A stretch of 64,000 nucleotides of DNA from Tetramitus jugosus (Eukaryota; Heterolobosea; Eutetramitea; Acrasida; Vahlkampfiidae). Each line of letters opens with the position of its first letter. Positions within the stretch are counted from its first letter, which is position 1. Below, piece by piece: positions 36,782-45,698 of the stretch. The translations under genes were made by a program, and so were the position numbers. The stretch covers positions 124,001-188,000 of the forward strand of contig OW569387.1 in assembly GCA_937625935.1 (NCBI GenBank). The letters run 5' to 3'. Below the pieces are notes generated by a model. That model did not search any database and was not told the DNA's origin. It saw nothing but the letters and a program-made list of their open reading frames with translations.

Positions 36782-38848
36782 ATGAATCAAGTTCCAGGCG
36801 AGTTGATTGGCCACATTCTTCATTTTCTCGCTGTGCCTGCACCTTTCTTTCTAACAAACTATAGTCTCGTAGCCAAGGCGTGGCATCTAGCCATTTATCA
36901 ATTTTTTATTGTTTCCCAAGCTGCCAATGGCGATGATGGAATAATCGTCAAGCTAGAGGAGGAACAAAGTGTTCTCAATCATCGAGGTGATGTTGGGCTC
37001 AATATGAGAAGAAGCGCTCTCCTGTCCATGCCATACTTTTACTTGGAAATTAACCAGATGAATTTCCCGGCCCACAACAACAGGAAAAGGGTGCAGCAAG
37101 TGTTGAATCAAATGACACGTCTCCGTTTTGAAAAGATTATTTGGTGCGTTGGTCATTTTCATAGCTCGATACCCTCTCTCAAGACCATATCGACCATATT
37201 GCACAAGGCGTTCACTGAATTGGGTGCAAAGGAATTGGTGGTGTTAGGTACGTACGGATCAGAAATAGTCTATCACTTGTTGGATTTACTGACTCCGGGG
37301 AAACATACCTTGCAGCGTGTTGTCTATGTTGGCACTCGTTTGAAGGAATCTTGGGTCAGTTCCCGACAGTTCTTTCAGGAGCAAGACACGAGTCGGGAGG
37401 TGGGGCACCTGATACAGAAGCATATACCCACAATTAAATTTGAGAGGTTATGGTCAGAGGGGGATAATGAACTGGTCAAAGATATTGGTTCGTGTGCCCT
37501 TGAGACATTTCGTAGCCTTTCGATAGGCAATCCTATAGTGCAGTTTCCCGAGTTGAACAACCGTATCAAATCAGATATTGATTTGATCAAGTCAATCGTG
37601 CCAATGTATCGGACTGTCTTCAAGTGCTTATATTTGCAGGAAAGGCCCAAAAGTTTGTTAGAATTGTTGTTCACCTATCCATACAGCGACAGTATTCGTG
37701 ATTGCATCAAGTATTGTCTCCAAGAGTGCTTGCAGGAAGATTGTAACACAGAAGATTATTTTACTGTGTTCAATGAAACAACACAAGCCTCATCGTGGAA
37801 CTTTCCTCTATTGGAAATTGTTGCTTCGTCCCTAGATCCATACAAACTGTTAGAATCAGTCACTCATATGAGCCATACGTATCACTTTGCGTTCTTGTCA
37901 ATGCTGGATTCATGTAACTCCTCAATTGCAACACTTGGCTCCATCAGAGATAAAATGACGGGAGATAGCGTTGTCCATTTAGCTGTTCAGAGGAATTCCG
38001 AGGAGTACATCAAGTACTTGATGCGCAATCCATCTGTTCCGTCATTCGATATTTTGAATAATCGGAAGGAAAGTGCATTATTTGATGCTGCACGACATGG
38101 AAGGTATCAATTTGTTCCAAAGCTGATTAAAAAGAATTGTGATCCATTTGCGAAGAATATTGATGATGAATGCTTTCTAGACGAGGCAATGAACAACAAT
38201 CAAATTATATTTTGTCGACTGGTGATCAAAGATATGATTGAAAAAGCGAATTGGAGATCCAAACTTATTAATTTAGTGAGTCAGCAATGGTGGTGTGATT
38301 TTATAGAAAGAACTCTTGTTGAGTTTATATCTAATCATTCTACAGTCGATCAAGTTGCCTTACGTGTAATTCCGCTCCTTACAAAGTTTTGGAAGGGAAA
38401 TAGAACAAACTGGTTGCGAACCTATGGGAGTTCGACTATCATTCACTTGGCTTGTGCTCGAGGATTATCCGAAGTTTTATCTGAATTCCTCGATTCTCCA
38501 TTGTTTGTTCCTGATGAAGAGACTAGAGTCAAGATTTTGTTTGTAGACCGCGACTCGAGTGGATCTTCTGCTTTCCATCTTGCTTGCCAGTCACACACCC
38601 TCTCGTGTGACAAGGTGAAGGCAGGTTTGGTTGGAATGATTGTCCAATCGTACGCTCCTTCAACAACAGTACTGAACACACCCAATGCCCAAGGTAAAAC
38701 TCCTCTTGAACTTGCCAGAGGTCAAGGTATGACTTCTGTTGCAAAGGTGCTCTCGTCTCATTTGAACAAGAAACGCTCTAGAGACGCTGAGCAGGAGTCA
38801 GGAGGCTCAAAGAGACAAAAGGAACAAAGTCACGCTCTTTTTCCTTGA
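36782..38848 (+). CDS. F-box and ankyrin-repeat protein
   Basis: 688 residues if started at the ATG at 36782 (MNQVPGELIGHILHFL), a typical F-box start; an in-frame ATG at 36716 would add 22 basic residues. The F-box spans ~2-40 and would bind Skp1. The middle is a long helical region of unknown type. Ankyrin units are visible at ~400-500 (GDSVVHLAVQRNSEEYIKYL; NNRKESALFDAARHGRYQF) and ~535-665 (STIIHLACARGLSEVLSEFL; GSSAFHLACQ; GKTPLELARGQGMTSVAKVL). The C-terminus is basic and Ser/Lys-rich. Probably an SCF substrate receptor with an ankyrin substrate-binding arm. Confidence 0.82.
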   Translation: MNQVPGELIGHILHFLAVPAPFFLTNYSLVAKAWHLAIYQFFIVSQAANGDDGIIVKLEEEQSVLNHRGDVGLNMRRSALLSMPYFYLEINQMNFPAHNNRKRVQQVLNQMTRLRFEKIIWCVGHFHSSIPSLKTISTILHKAFTELGAKELVVLGTYGSEIVYHLLDLLTPGKHTLQRVVYVGTRLKESWVSSRQFFQEQDTSREVGHLIQKHIPTIKFERLWSEGDNELVKDIGSCALETFRSLSIGNPIVQFPELNNRIKSDIDLIKSIVPMYRTVFKCLYLQERPKSLLELLFTYPYSDSIRDCIKYCLQECLQEDCNTEDYFTVFNETTQASSWNFPLLEIVASSLDPYKLLESVTHMSHTYHFAFLSMLDSCNSSIATLGSIRDKMTGDSVVHLAVQRNSEEYIKYLMRNPSVPSFDILNNRKESALFDAARHGRYQFVPKLIKKNCDPFAKNIDDECFLDEAMNNNQIIFCRLVIKDMIEKANWRSKLINLVSQQWWCDFIERTLVEFISNHSTVDQVALRVIPLLTKFWKGNRTNWLRTYGSSTIIHLACARGLSEVLSEFLDSPLFVPDEETRVKILFVDRDSSGSSAFHLACQSHTLSCDKVKAGLVGMIVQSYAPSTTVLNTPNAQGKTPLELARGQGMTSVAKVLSSHLNKKRSRDAEQESGGSKRQKEQSHALFP

Positions 38849-39008
38849 AACCAGTTGAGCGTGCTTCGAACAGAACTGGCCCTATGGAACTGTTGGACAG
38901 GACATGCAGCGACCAAACATCAAAAACGAAAGCACAAATCTTCAAAAAGATGCTGAGTAGATCATCCTTGCGTATCAATCAACATGTTCTGAAAACGAGT
39001 CAGTCAAC

Positions 39009-40241
39009 ATGCTATTTTTTGCCGTCCTTCATTGTTTTCCTGTGGTAGTAGAGGAGAGCCCACTTTTCACTCTGCCATTGGTAAATCGAATAATTGCCAT
39101 TGTCGGTGGTGGAATTTCAGGTTCAGGTATTGCTTATTATACGACCGAACTGTTGCAAATGTGCTTCAGCAACGAGTCAATGTGACAATTTATGATCGAA
39201 ATAAGATTGCTGGTGGCCGATTGAAGCACAAGGAAATTGGAGGAGTTCTGTGTGAGATTGGTGGTTCTCACATCATTAAAGACAATTATTATGCGATGCG
39301 TTTGTTGGATTCACTGGGTTTGCATCTAGGACCAACGAAACCACAGTCCTCTATTGTGTGGGATGACAACAGTCCGAAAAGTTTTTTGTTCTGCGAGAGT
39401 TTGTAGATAATGATGAAACGAAGCGAATGACAAAGGAAGATTTGAAGAATGTGATTGTGTGGTACCTCAATTTGTAGATGCCACGAGATTGTATCCGGAA
39501 ACACATGCAACTTTTTATGAATATTTTTGTTCTGGCACTCTCCCATTGCTCGGTATTCAAGAACGGTTCTTGAAAGAAATTGTCTAACCGATAATACGGG
39601 TGAACTACGCGCAGAATAGGACCGATATAACAGCATTTGCTGGTGTGTGTGTGTGTTGCAATTGCGGGTGTTTTCAGTGGTTTTAGACCAATTAACGAAG
39701 GTACTTCTTCGATTGTTTCTGCCATGCTCAACGAGGTGAAACCAAACTTGAAGCTGCAATCCACTGTGAACGAAATTGCTCAAATTGACGGTTCAGATCG
39801 ATTCAAGGTCAAATCAACAAGAAGAAATATGGCGAACCGAGAAGCAGTCAATCATGAAGAAGAATCAGAATACGAATTTGTCATTCTTGCCACTCCTTTG
39901 GAACATAGTAAACAAGCAATACGATTCAAGGGAATCGCGCTTCCAGGGACTTCAAGAAACCTTACCGAACTTCGCACTCTACTTTTGTCGTTGGTAACCT
40001 CAATTTGGACTACTTCAAGGTCAAGGATGAGAACACCCATTGAACAACCAAAGTGTTACAATCAGATTGCAGAGTAACTGATACCAATATGCCAATCTTT
40101 AAGGTCTTCTCCACTGAAGCCCTCACTCCAGAACTCATGGGCAACTTGTTCCAAAACATCAAACACGGTGAGCATGTGTGGGTCGATGGTGCATATCCAA
40201 TGTTAAAGGTTTATGAGGATCACCCTTCCTTTTCCATTTGA
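39009..40241 (+). pseudogene. PCYOX1: Prenylcysteine oxidase (PCYOX1-like) pseudogene
   Basis: Remnant of an FAD enzyme that cleaves prenylcysteine in lysosomes. The ATG at 39009 gives a hydrophobic leader, then the dinucleotide-binding motif IIAIVGGGISGSGIAYY. Frames then switch repeatedly: IYDRNKIAGGRL in another frame, DETKRMTKEDLKN in another, RVNYAQNRTDITAFAG, then INEGTSSIVSAMLNEVKPNL, YEFVILATPL, and finally PIFKVFSTEAL up to 40241. The order and motifs match prenylcysteine oxidase from start to end, but at least four frame breaks and several stops (for example near 39404, 39476, 39585) disrupt it. Introns do not explain the breaks because conserved segments continue through them. Confidence 0.85.
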
Positions 40242-41525
40242 GAAATAATGTTCTTTCCAATCATGAAAGCAATGTTCTTTGAGTTGATCCAATTTTTTAC
40301 AACCGCTGTTCTTACCCTTTGTATTTTTTTAAGTACAACCATTTCGGTTGCTCTTTTTATTGTCTTGCTTTTTCACATGCATACGTTCGAAGAGCGCAAG
40401 CCCTGGTTAGTTGCCAGTTGGTAGGCAATGACGCCCGAAGAGAGTAATTGCTGTTGAATACTTTATCCTTCGTTGTAGTGACCAGGTGGTGGAGAGTCTT
40501 AAGATATCTCCTCTTTACACTGTTCACGTACGGTTTGGCTTTCTTTTGTGCCACTGACTTCTTCATTCCTCCATATGTAAGACCCTCAGAGCCCTTCATG
40601 ATGGCATCCGTTTCTATACCCATCATTCCTTGCAGCAATTCACGGCCGGACTTTTTGGACAGTTCCTCATGGCCGAAATCATTATCAATAGCAAGTCATA
40701 TGATCTTGGTCCCATTCTGCACTTCGGGAATACACACTTTAATTCTTTCAGACAAAGAGGTTGATCATCAACCATCAATTGTTCGCGACTCGTGATGCCT
40801 GCCTTGAAAAGCTTTTTGAGCCGGCTGGTGGGTACATACCTGGCTAAACAGCACTCATCACGCTGTCGCTGTTGGGAGTTGACTACAACCCTGATATCGT
40901 GCTCGTGCAACCTGCTGGCGCACCACTTGTGATACGATCCTTTGACTACCTCAAGCCTGTTCCTTGACTGATATGATATACATTCTCATATTGGAATGTT
41001 TGATTGTTCTTGATGTCCTCAAGCGTATCAAGGAACAGCTTTCTGGCTTCCGTGTCTCTTTTACCATTAATCATGGTGCACACAAACCATGCGGTTTGTG
41101 TGGTTATCGTTTCTTCTGTATCCTTTAATCCGACCAATCCCATTTCACTTTCGACCGATAGGAGTTCACTTGGGAAAGTCTTCATCGCCTTGGAGCCATA
41201 CTTCACCAGTGACCTACCCAGCAAGTTAACCTTGTTGAGCTACCCACGTGGCCAGTCAGTGAACTCCGAGGCGTATGTAAAGATCGGATGGATGCATGTA
41301 TTGATCACCCTACTTACCTGTCTAGCTGTGAGTCTCATCAACTACCACTCTTCGTTACTCAATTGGCTATGAGTTTGCACCCCGACAAATGGAACCACGC
41401 CAGCAAGTATCTCAAGTCATCAAGCCCGGTGTGGGGTTATGGTGATCTCATAATTTATTATGTGTTGGAGGACAGTTGGGCCGCCTTAATTTAAGTTCTC
41501 GTTTTACATATTTACAACTTTGTAT
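40242..41525. other. Decayed region with a broken minus-strand ORF and element-like 3' end
   Basis: No intact gene in ~1.28 kb. On the minus strand, fragments in successive frames (about 41224-40946, 40910-40623 and 40638-40357) appear to be parts of one decayed ORF. The last fragment contains GGMKKSVAQKKAK and TLHHLVTTTKDK, which recur at 45130-45277. The 3' part, ending in AATGGTTGTACTTAAAAAAA on the minus strand (near 40324), is also shared with that copy. Plus-strand frames at 41004-41494 are unrecognised. I read this as pseudogenic sequence; the ancestral protein is unknown. Confidence 0.6.
40324..40600 (-). repeat. Dispersed repeat copy A (3' end of a decayed ORF plus 3' UTR)
   Basis: Reads on the minus strand: coding end with GGMKKSVA, then ACTAACCAGGGC, AAAGCAAGACAATAAAAAGAGC and AATGGTTGTAC followed by an A-run. 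Copy B at 45063-45277 has the same order with moderate divergence and lacks ~13 codons between KKA and TLH. The shared 3' UTR and A-tail indicate mRNA-derived or retroelement-derived sequence. Confidence 0.65.
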
Positions 41526-42410
41526 TTACAACTTCAATAATTCCGTGAGAGTCTTGGTAATGTCTCCATGATTCTTTCGCAATAAATGCTTGTTGGAGTC
41601 TTCATTCGCAAAACCCATAGCGATCAATGAGGCCAATTGAATTGGATACTCAAATTCTTGTTCTTTGGTATCCTCAGAGCTTAACTCGCTCTCTTGTTTT
41701 TCTTCTTGCTCAGGCACGTCTTCAATAATCGGAGCTTCTTCGTCCAATTGTTCATCTTCGTTTGGTTCAACTTCTTGAGATGATTCTTTCTTCTCTTCGA
41801 CAGGAGCTTTCTCTTCAGTATTGAACTTTTCAGTCTCTAGCTTGTTGGAGGAACCTTCCTGATTCATATCTTGAGGTTCCACAAAGAATTTTCCAAGGAC
41901 AGAATTGATTAAGTTGTCCAGGTCAAATGATTCCTTTTTCTCTTGTGTTTGCTTTCTTTGTACAATGAAGGGGTAAGTTCTCGATAGAAGTCGTTGGCCA
42001 TAGCCCTCTGGTCTTGGCTGAATTCGTTGTTGAGGATCAAAGAGGTTTTTGATAGGGAAAGGTTGTGGAGTAGCACGATGTGGTTCTCTGACTTGCTTTG
42101 GTCTTTGAATAAGGTTGCACTTGACTCTAAAGATTGCTCTAGGATCAGTACTTGCGAGTAAAGCACCCACCTTCAGAGCAACCTTCCATTCTTCTTCTGT
42201 AGTGACTGTGATCCACTCCCTTTCGTCATCCAAGTATTGAATGACATAGTCGAAGTTGATGGCTGAAGATGCTTCAACGAGTGGAGAGATCTCATGGGCT
42301 TGTTTCAATTTGGTTTGGATAGATTTGAGTGTGTCGACATTAGGGTTCAGTTCTAACCTTCGAACTTCATTTCCAGGGCGGATGTAGATCTTGGTACTTA
42401 AGGTGGGCAT
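41526..42410 (-). CDS. PB1-UBA protein (p62/NBR1-like)
   Basis: 294 residues from the ATG at 42410. Residues ~4-98 fit a PB1 domain: a basic strand at the N-terminus (KIYIRPGNEVRRLEL) and an acidic OPCA-like segment (DYVIQYLDDEREWITVTTEEEW). Residues ~160-250 are acidic, Glu-rich linker. Residues ~255-293 are a UBA domain (LASLIAMGFANEDSNKHLLR, then GDITKTLTELLKL). PB1 plus UBA is the frame of the selective-autophagy receptors SQSTM1/p62 and NBR1, but the ZZ zinc finger and the FW domain are absent. Candidate LIR motifs are weak. It probably bridges ubiquitinated cargo and a PB1 partner; inference. Confidence 0.82.
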   Translation of the reverse strand: MPTLSTKIYIRPGNEVRRLELNPNVDTLKSIQTKLKQAHEISPLVEASSAINFDYVIQYLDDEREWITVTTEEEWKVALKVGALLASTDPRAIFRVKCNLIQRPKQVREPHRATPQPFPIKNLFDPQQRIQPRPEGYGQRLLSRTYPFIVQRKQTQEKKESFDLDNLINSVLGKFFVEPQDMNQEGSSNKLETEKFNTEEKAPVEEKKESSQEVEPNEDEQLDEEAPIIEDVPEQEEKQESELSSEDTKEQEFEYPIQLASLIAMGFANEDSNKHLLRKNHGDITKTLTELLKL

Positions 42411-43066
42411 TGGTGCTTGGCAATTAGATAATGAGTACAGGTACTATTTAGTGGAGTGTGTTTTTGTTGGAATAAAACTCAAAGAACATGGGCACCGTTT
42501 TATACCAGACCTCCTTCCGCAATCGGAATTGTAGTTAGTTCATGTTCCTGTGATTTCCGGTTTTTTTTCCGATCAAATTACCGCGAGGAGAAAATTCACC
42601 GCGACTGAAGTTCAATGGTAGATGCAAGTTTCGCACAATCGTTAATGTGCATCACAAAGAAGCTGGCATTCTTCGAGTATTGTTTGGTTAGTTTTAAGTG
42701 GTGGGACTGGTTTGTTGGATAGAGACATGAATCTCTCCTTCATTCTAAGTCTCTTCTGATCCAGCATGCTCAAGGGCTCTCCGTAGAGAAAGATCCAGTG
42801 TGGAAGTTCCGTTCAGGACTGTACAACAGACATGTATTCTCGACCCTGGGACAAAATGCGCACAAAGGTTGAGTTGAAGATTACAATGGTGAAGTGGAAC
42901 AAAACCATTGCGCACAATCCGAAGGGCTAGCTATAAAAACCGCGGATGCCCAACGAAGCAAGATTACTTTTAACAACAAAACACAGATAACTATCTAACT
43001 TTATACACCTTCACTTTTGAGGTACACAATACTGTAATTGATAAACTAAAACCAAACTGAGAAACC
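42411..43066. other. Divergent promoter region
   Basis: About 650 bp between two divergent genes. A TATA-like box lies at 42932 (separate entry). The rest shows no coding frame or repeats that I can identify. Confidence 0.4.
42932..42939 (+). promoter_or_regulatory. Possible TATA box of the NmrA-like gene
   Basis: TATAAAAA in the context CTATAAAAACCGCGG, about 130 bp upstream of the ATG at 43067. The following ~100 bp are A-rich like a 5' leader. Only the motif and its position support it; TATA use in this organism is not established by the window. Confidence 0.3.
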
Positions 43067-43972
43067 ATGAGCATTGTAATAATCGGAGCCACCGGTCAAG
43101 TGGGACAACAAACTGTACTTTCTCTATTGGATAACGGAGCAAAGAATGTAAAACTTTTGGTTCGAAGTGAAGAAAAGGCCAGAGATCTGTTCAAGAACCA
43201 TCCTGGTAGTACTGATGCCTTGCAGTACTTTGTCGGAGACTACAAGTCAGACCTTAATGAACAAGCATTTGAAAACGTGGAAAGATTGTTCATTGTGAAT
43301 CAAGAGCCTCAATATGATGTTGTAATTGTGAAGAAAGCTTTGGAGAAGAATGGCTCTAACCTCAAACAGATTGTCAAGGTCAGTGCACTCGGTGCATCTT
43401 TGGATTCTGACTTTGGAGGATTCTTGAGAGATCACTCTGAATCCGAGCACGCAATTTATGGACTTGCTAAAGAACACGGCTTTTCTTTTGTTTTCCTGAG
43501 ACCTACCATGTTTAGTCAAAACTACTTTACCTATGACATTGAAGGAATTAAGCACTATGGTAAGATCTATAGACCTGGACTCCCTGACAAGGCAGTTTTC
43601 CCTTCGACTTTTATTGATTCCAGAGATATTGGCGAAGCTGCAGCTGCTGCCTTGACTCAACCAATCGAAAAGACCAGAGATCGAACTTATGTACTTACCG
43701 GTCCAGATGTTTTGACACCACAACAGATTGCAGATCTATTCACAAAGATTGTGGGAAAACCAATTGAGAACGTAACTTTGGATGACCATTCCTACTATCA
43801 GCTACTGATTGAATTTGGTACTCCAGAGCTGTATGCATTTGCTTTTGTGAAACTCTACCAGTCGGTCAAGGTAAACCAAAATATCGTGTATGGTGACTAT
43901 CAGATCTTGACTGGAAAAGCTCCAAGATCCTTGTCTCAATTCATCGAGGACCACAAAGAACACTTCTTGTAA
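43067..43972 (+). CDS. NmrA-like NAD(P)-binding protein (atypical SDR)
   Basis: 301 residues. The N-terminus has the Rossmann motif of NmrA-like atypical SDRs, GATGQVG (residues 7-13), followed by VKLLVRSEEKAR (cofactor-specificity region with Arg) and the acidic strand QYFVGDYKSD. Later segments include VKVSALGAS, FLRPTMFSQNYF, STFIDSRDIGEAAAAAL and VLTGPDVLTPQQIA, all in family order. These proteins bind NADP(H) or NAD(H) and act as redox sensors or quinone/azo reductase-like enzymes. Length is typical (~290-300). The start is the ATG at 43067. No targeting signal is visible. Confidence 0.9.
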   Translation: MSIVIIGATGQVGQQTVLSLLDNGAKNVKLLVRSEEKARDLFKNHPGSTDALQYFVGDYKSDLNEQAFENVERLFIVNQEPQYDVVIVKKALEKNGSNLKQIVKVSALGASLDSDFGGFLRDHSESEHAIYGLAKEHGFSFVFLRPTMFSQNYFTYDIEGIKHYGKIYRPGLPDKAVFPSTFIDSRDIGEAAAAALTQPIEKTRDRTYVLTGPDVLTPQQIADLFTKIVGKPIENVTLDDHSYYQLLIEFGTPELYAFAFVKLYQSVKVNQNIVYGDYQILTGKAPRSLSQFIEDHKEHFL

Positions 43973-45046
43973 TTTTCTATATTTATAAAAGCTCTTCTCA
44001 CAGTATCATATGTCAAATTGATCAGATGCACCATGTATGTCAGTCAACTCGGAATCAACAGGAAACTGTCCGAGCCATTATGCAAGAACAAGAGAAAAAT
44101 CGAAAGGATGGGATTGACGAACTCTCCCACTTTTATGAGAACAACAAAGTTATTGGTTCTTGGAGCATCGATGTTAGTTATAGTGTTGGCCAACATGCAG
44201 TTCACAGGTTAAGGACTACCGTAGCCCAGACCTTCGATCTATCTTGTATCATACCAACATTTTGTGTTCAGTTCGGGTGATACAATTGCAATGAAGCTTG
44301 ATTTGAAGAATCTCTTCAAGAATAATGAGTACTTGTTCTTCCTCTAAAGTTCTTATCGACAAAACAATGGAAATGAAAAATTATCTGGAAATGCATCAAC
44401 TATTTAGCCACACCAAGTTCCAGACCTTGGACAAGAAACAACAACCGGAACAGTAACCACCAACCATAACAATCTCACATTGTGATGAATGGAAATGAAA
44501 AAATTATCTGGAAAACCTTGCGCTATTTTATGGTGTGTTTCGAGGCACTTGAACAACACCTGAAAATATTGTCATCAGTGTTACTCATCAATCACATGAC
44601 TCACAATCAGAATAGATTGTCTTGAGTTCGAACTTGACATTTGAAGAATCAGGAAAACCTTACTTTCTTGAGTCAGAAGTTGTACGGTTTTCCTCTTTAT
44701 CTACACCCGAGGAAGAACTAGATTTTATATCCGAGCAGTTCCAAGCACATTTGAAAGCCTTCACTGTCCAATGTCACAAAGTGGCTTGTGGGATCGAGCT
44801 CATATCTCTGTGAGGAAAATCCCTTTGAGGACTCACTGAGACTTGACAAGATTGAGCGTTTCCACTGGAGTAATCAAGTGCTCAACCAAGAAATTGATTT
44901 TTCTGTCGAAGTTCAACCCAAGGGTCACTTGTTCAGTACTATCTTTCTAGTGGAGTGTCTACGTCCCATCTTGCAAACCACGAAAAACGCGGAGATTGCC
45001 CAATTCAAAGCGGATATGACAGTAAAGGACACTTTCAGTTTCAACA
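43973..45046. other. Decayed gene remnants upstream of the 5S gene
   Basis: No intact gene. Plus-strand open pieces in different frames (44026-44280, around 44281-44347, 44622-44813, 44788-45046) contain plausible protein-like text, for example GSWSIDVSYSVGQH, GDTIAMKLDLKNLF and CEENPFEDSLRLDK, but are separated by frame breaks. Two ~25-bp segments (ATGGAAATGAAAA then ATTATCTGGAAA) near 44369 and 44490 are near-identical. The piece at 44788-45046 continues in frame across the retrocopy insertion below. I interpret this as pseudogene sequence of unknown origin. Confidence 0.5.
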
Positions 45047-45293
45047 CCACTTCGTCCGCCTTTTTTTTCTTTTTTTTAATACAACCATTGCAGTTGCTCT
45101 TGTTATTGTCTTTCGTTTACATTAGCCAACGCTCGCGGAGCGTTGGCCCTGGTTATCTGTACATTATTTCCCAATGAGGCTCATAGAGCATCATTGCTTC
45201 TGTTTCTCTTTGGTTGACGTGAACAGTTGATGGAGGGTCGTGGCTTTCTTTACGGCTACTGACTTCTTCATCCCGATCCACTTCGTCCGCCTT
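45047..45293 (-). mobile_element. 3'-truncated retrocopy with poly-A and 16-bp target-site duplication (copy B)
   Basis: Direct repeats CCACTTCGTCCGCCTT lie at 45047-45062 and 45278-45293. Between them (45063-45277), read on the minus strand, are the end of an ORF (GMKKSVAVKKA, TLHQLFTSTKEKQKQ, then TGA), a 3' UTR with a perfect 10-bp hairpin, the shared AATGGTTGTATT, and an A-rich tail (A8 G A8) directly next to the repeat. An A-tail against one repeat with 5' truncation is the pattern of LINE-type target-primed insertion. Removing the insert plus one repeat leaves the interrupted plus-strand frame open on both sides, as expected for a real insertion site. Related to copy A at 40324-40600. 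Confidence 0.8.
45125..45147 (-). repeat. Perfect hairpin in the retrocopy 3' UTR
   Basis: GCCAACGCTC, loop GCG, GAGCGTTGGC: a 10-bp perfect stem, 3-nt loop. It lies ~60 nt upstream of the A-tail on the minus strand. In copy A the corresponding sequence (near 40381-40410) pairs only partly. It could be the structure recognised by the reverse transcriptase that moved the RNA, but this is speculative. Confidence 0.6.
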
Positions 45294-45326
45294 CGGCGCC
45301 AGAAACTATTACAAATTGAAACTAAT

Positions 45327-45446
45327 GTCTACGTTCATACAATGGTGGAACCACCTCTTCCCATTTCGAATAGAGAAGTTAAGCACCATCTGGCTGAGTT
45401 AGTATTGAGATAGGAGACTACTCGAGAACCCTCAGTAATGTAGGCT
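45327..45446 (+). rRNA. 5S ribosomal RNA
   Basis: 120-nt match to the 5S consensus. 5' GTCTAC pairs with GTAGGC at the 3' end; helix II is ATGGTG with CACCAT; the box A region reads AGTTAAGCACC; the intermediate element and box C region is GATAGGAGACTACTCGAGAA; helix IV is CTGAG with CTCAG. It ends in GTAGGC followed by TTTT, a Pol III terminator. The conserved elements are intact, so it may be expressed, although it sits as a single copy in a decayed region. TFIIIC and TFIIIA would be needed for its transcription. Confidence 0.9.
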
Positions 45447-45504
45447 TTTGTCTCTGATTTTATGTGGGTTGGGTATTACTGCAATTTTGTCGTTGCACTG
45501 ACGA

Positions 45505-45518
45505 GTGCAATTTTGCAC
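45505..45518. repeat. Short inverted repeat upstream of the EF-2 paralogue
   Basis: GTGCAA-TT-TTGCAC, with a second degenerate GCACTGACGAGTGC just upstream. It lies ~190 bp before the ATG at 45699. It may be a factor-binding site; only the symmetry is seen. Confidence 0.3.
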
Positions 45519-45698
45519 TTGCATAAACTCGCTGCCATATTTGGTGAGAGTGCAAATTCTCATGTGCACCTACCAGTAGGAGTAATCCCACTTAGCCAGC
45601 CATAAAACGCGGAACCTTGAAGCAGAGTTAAAGTAAGAACAAACTATAACATAACTGAATCTAAGATACTGACCTATAACACTTCCTATAGTAGAACC

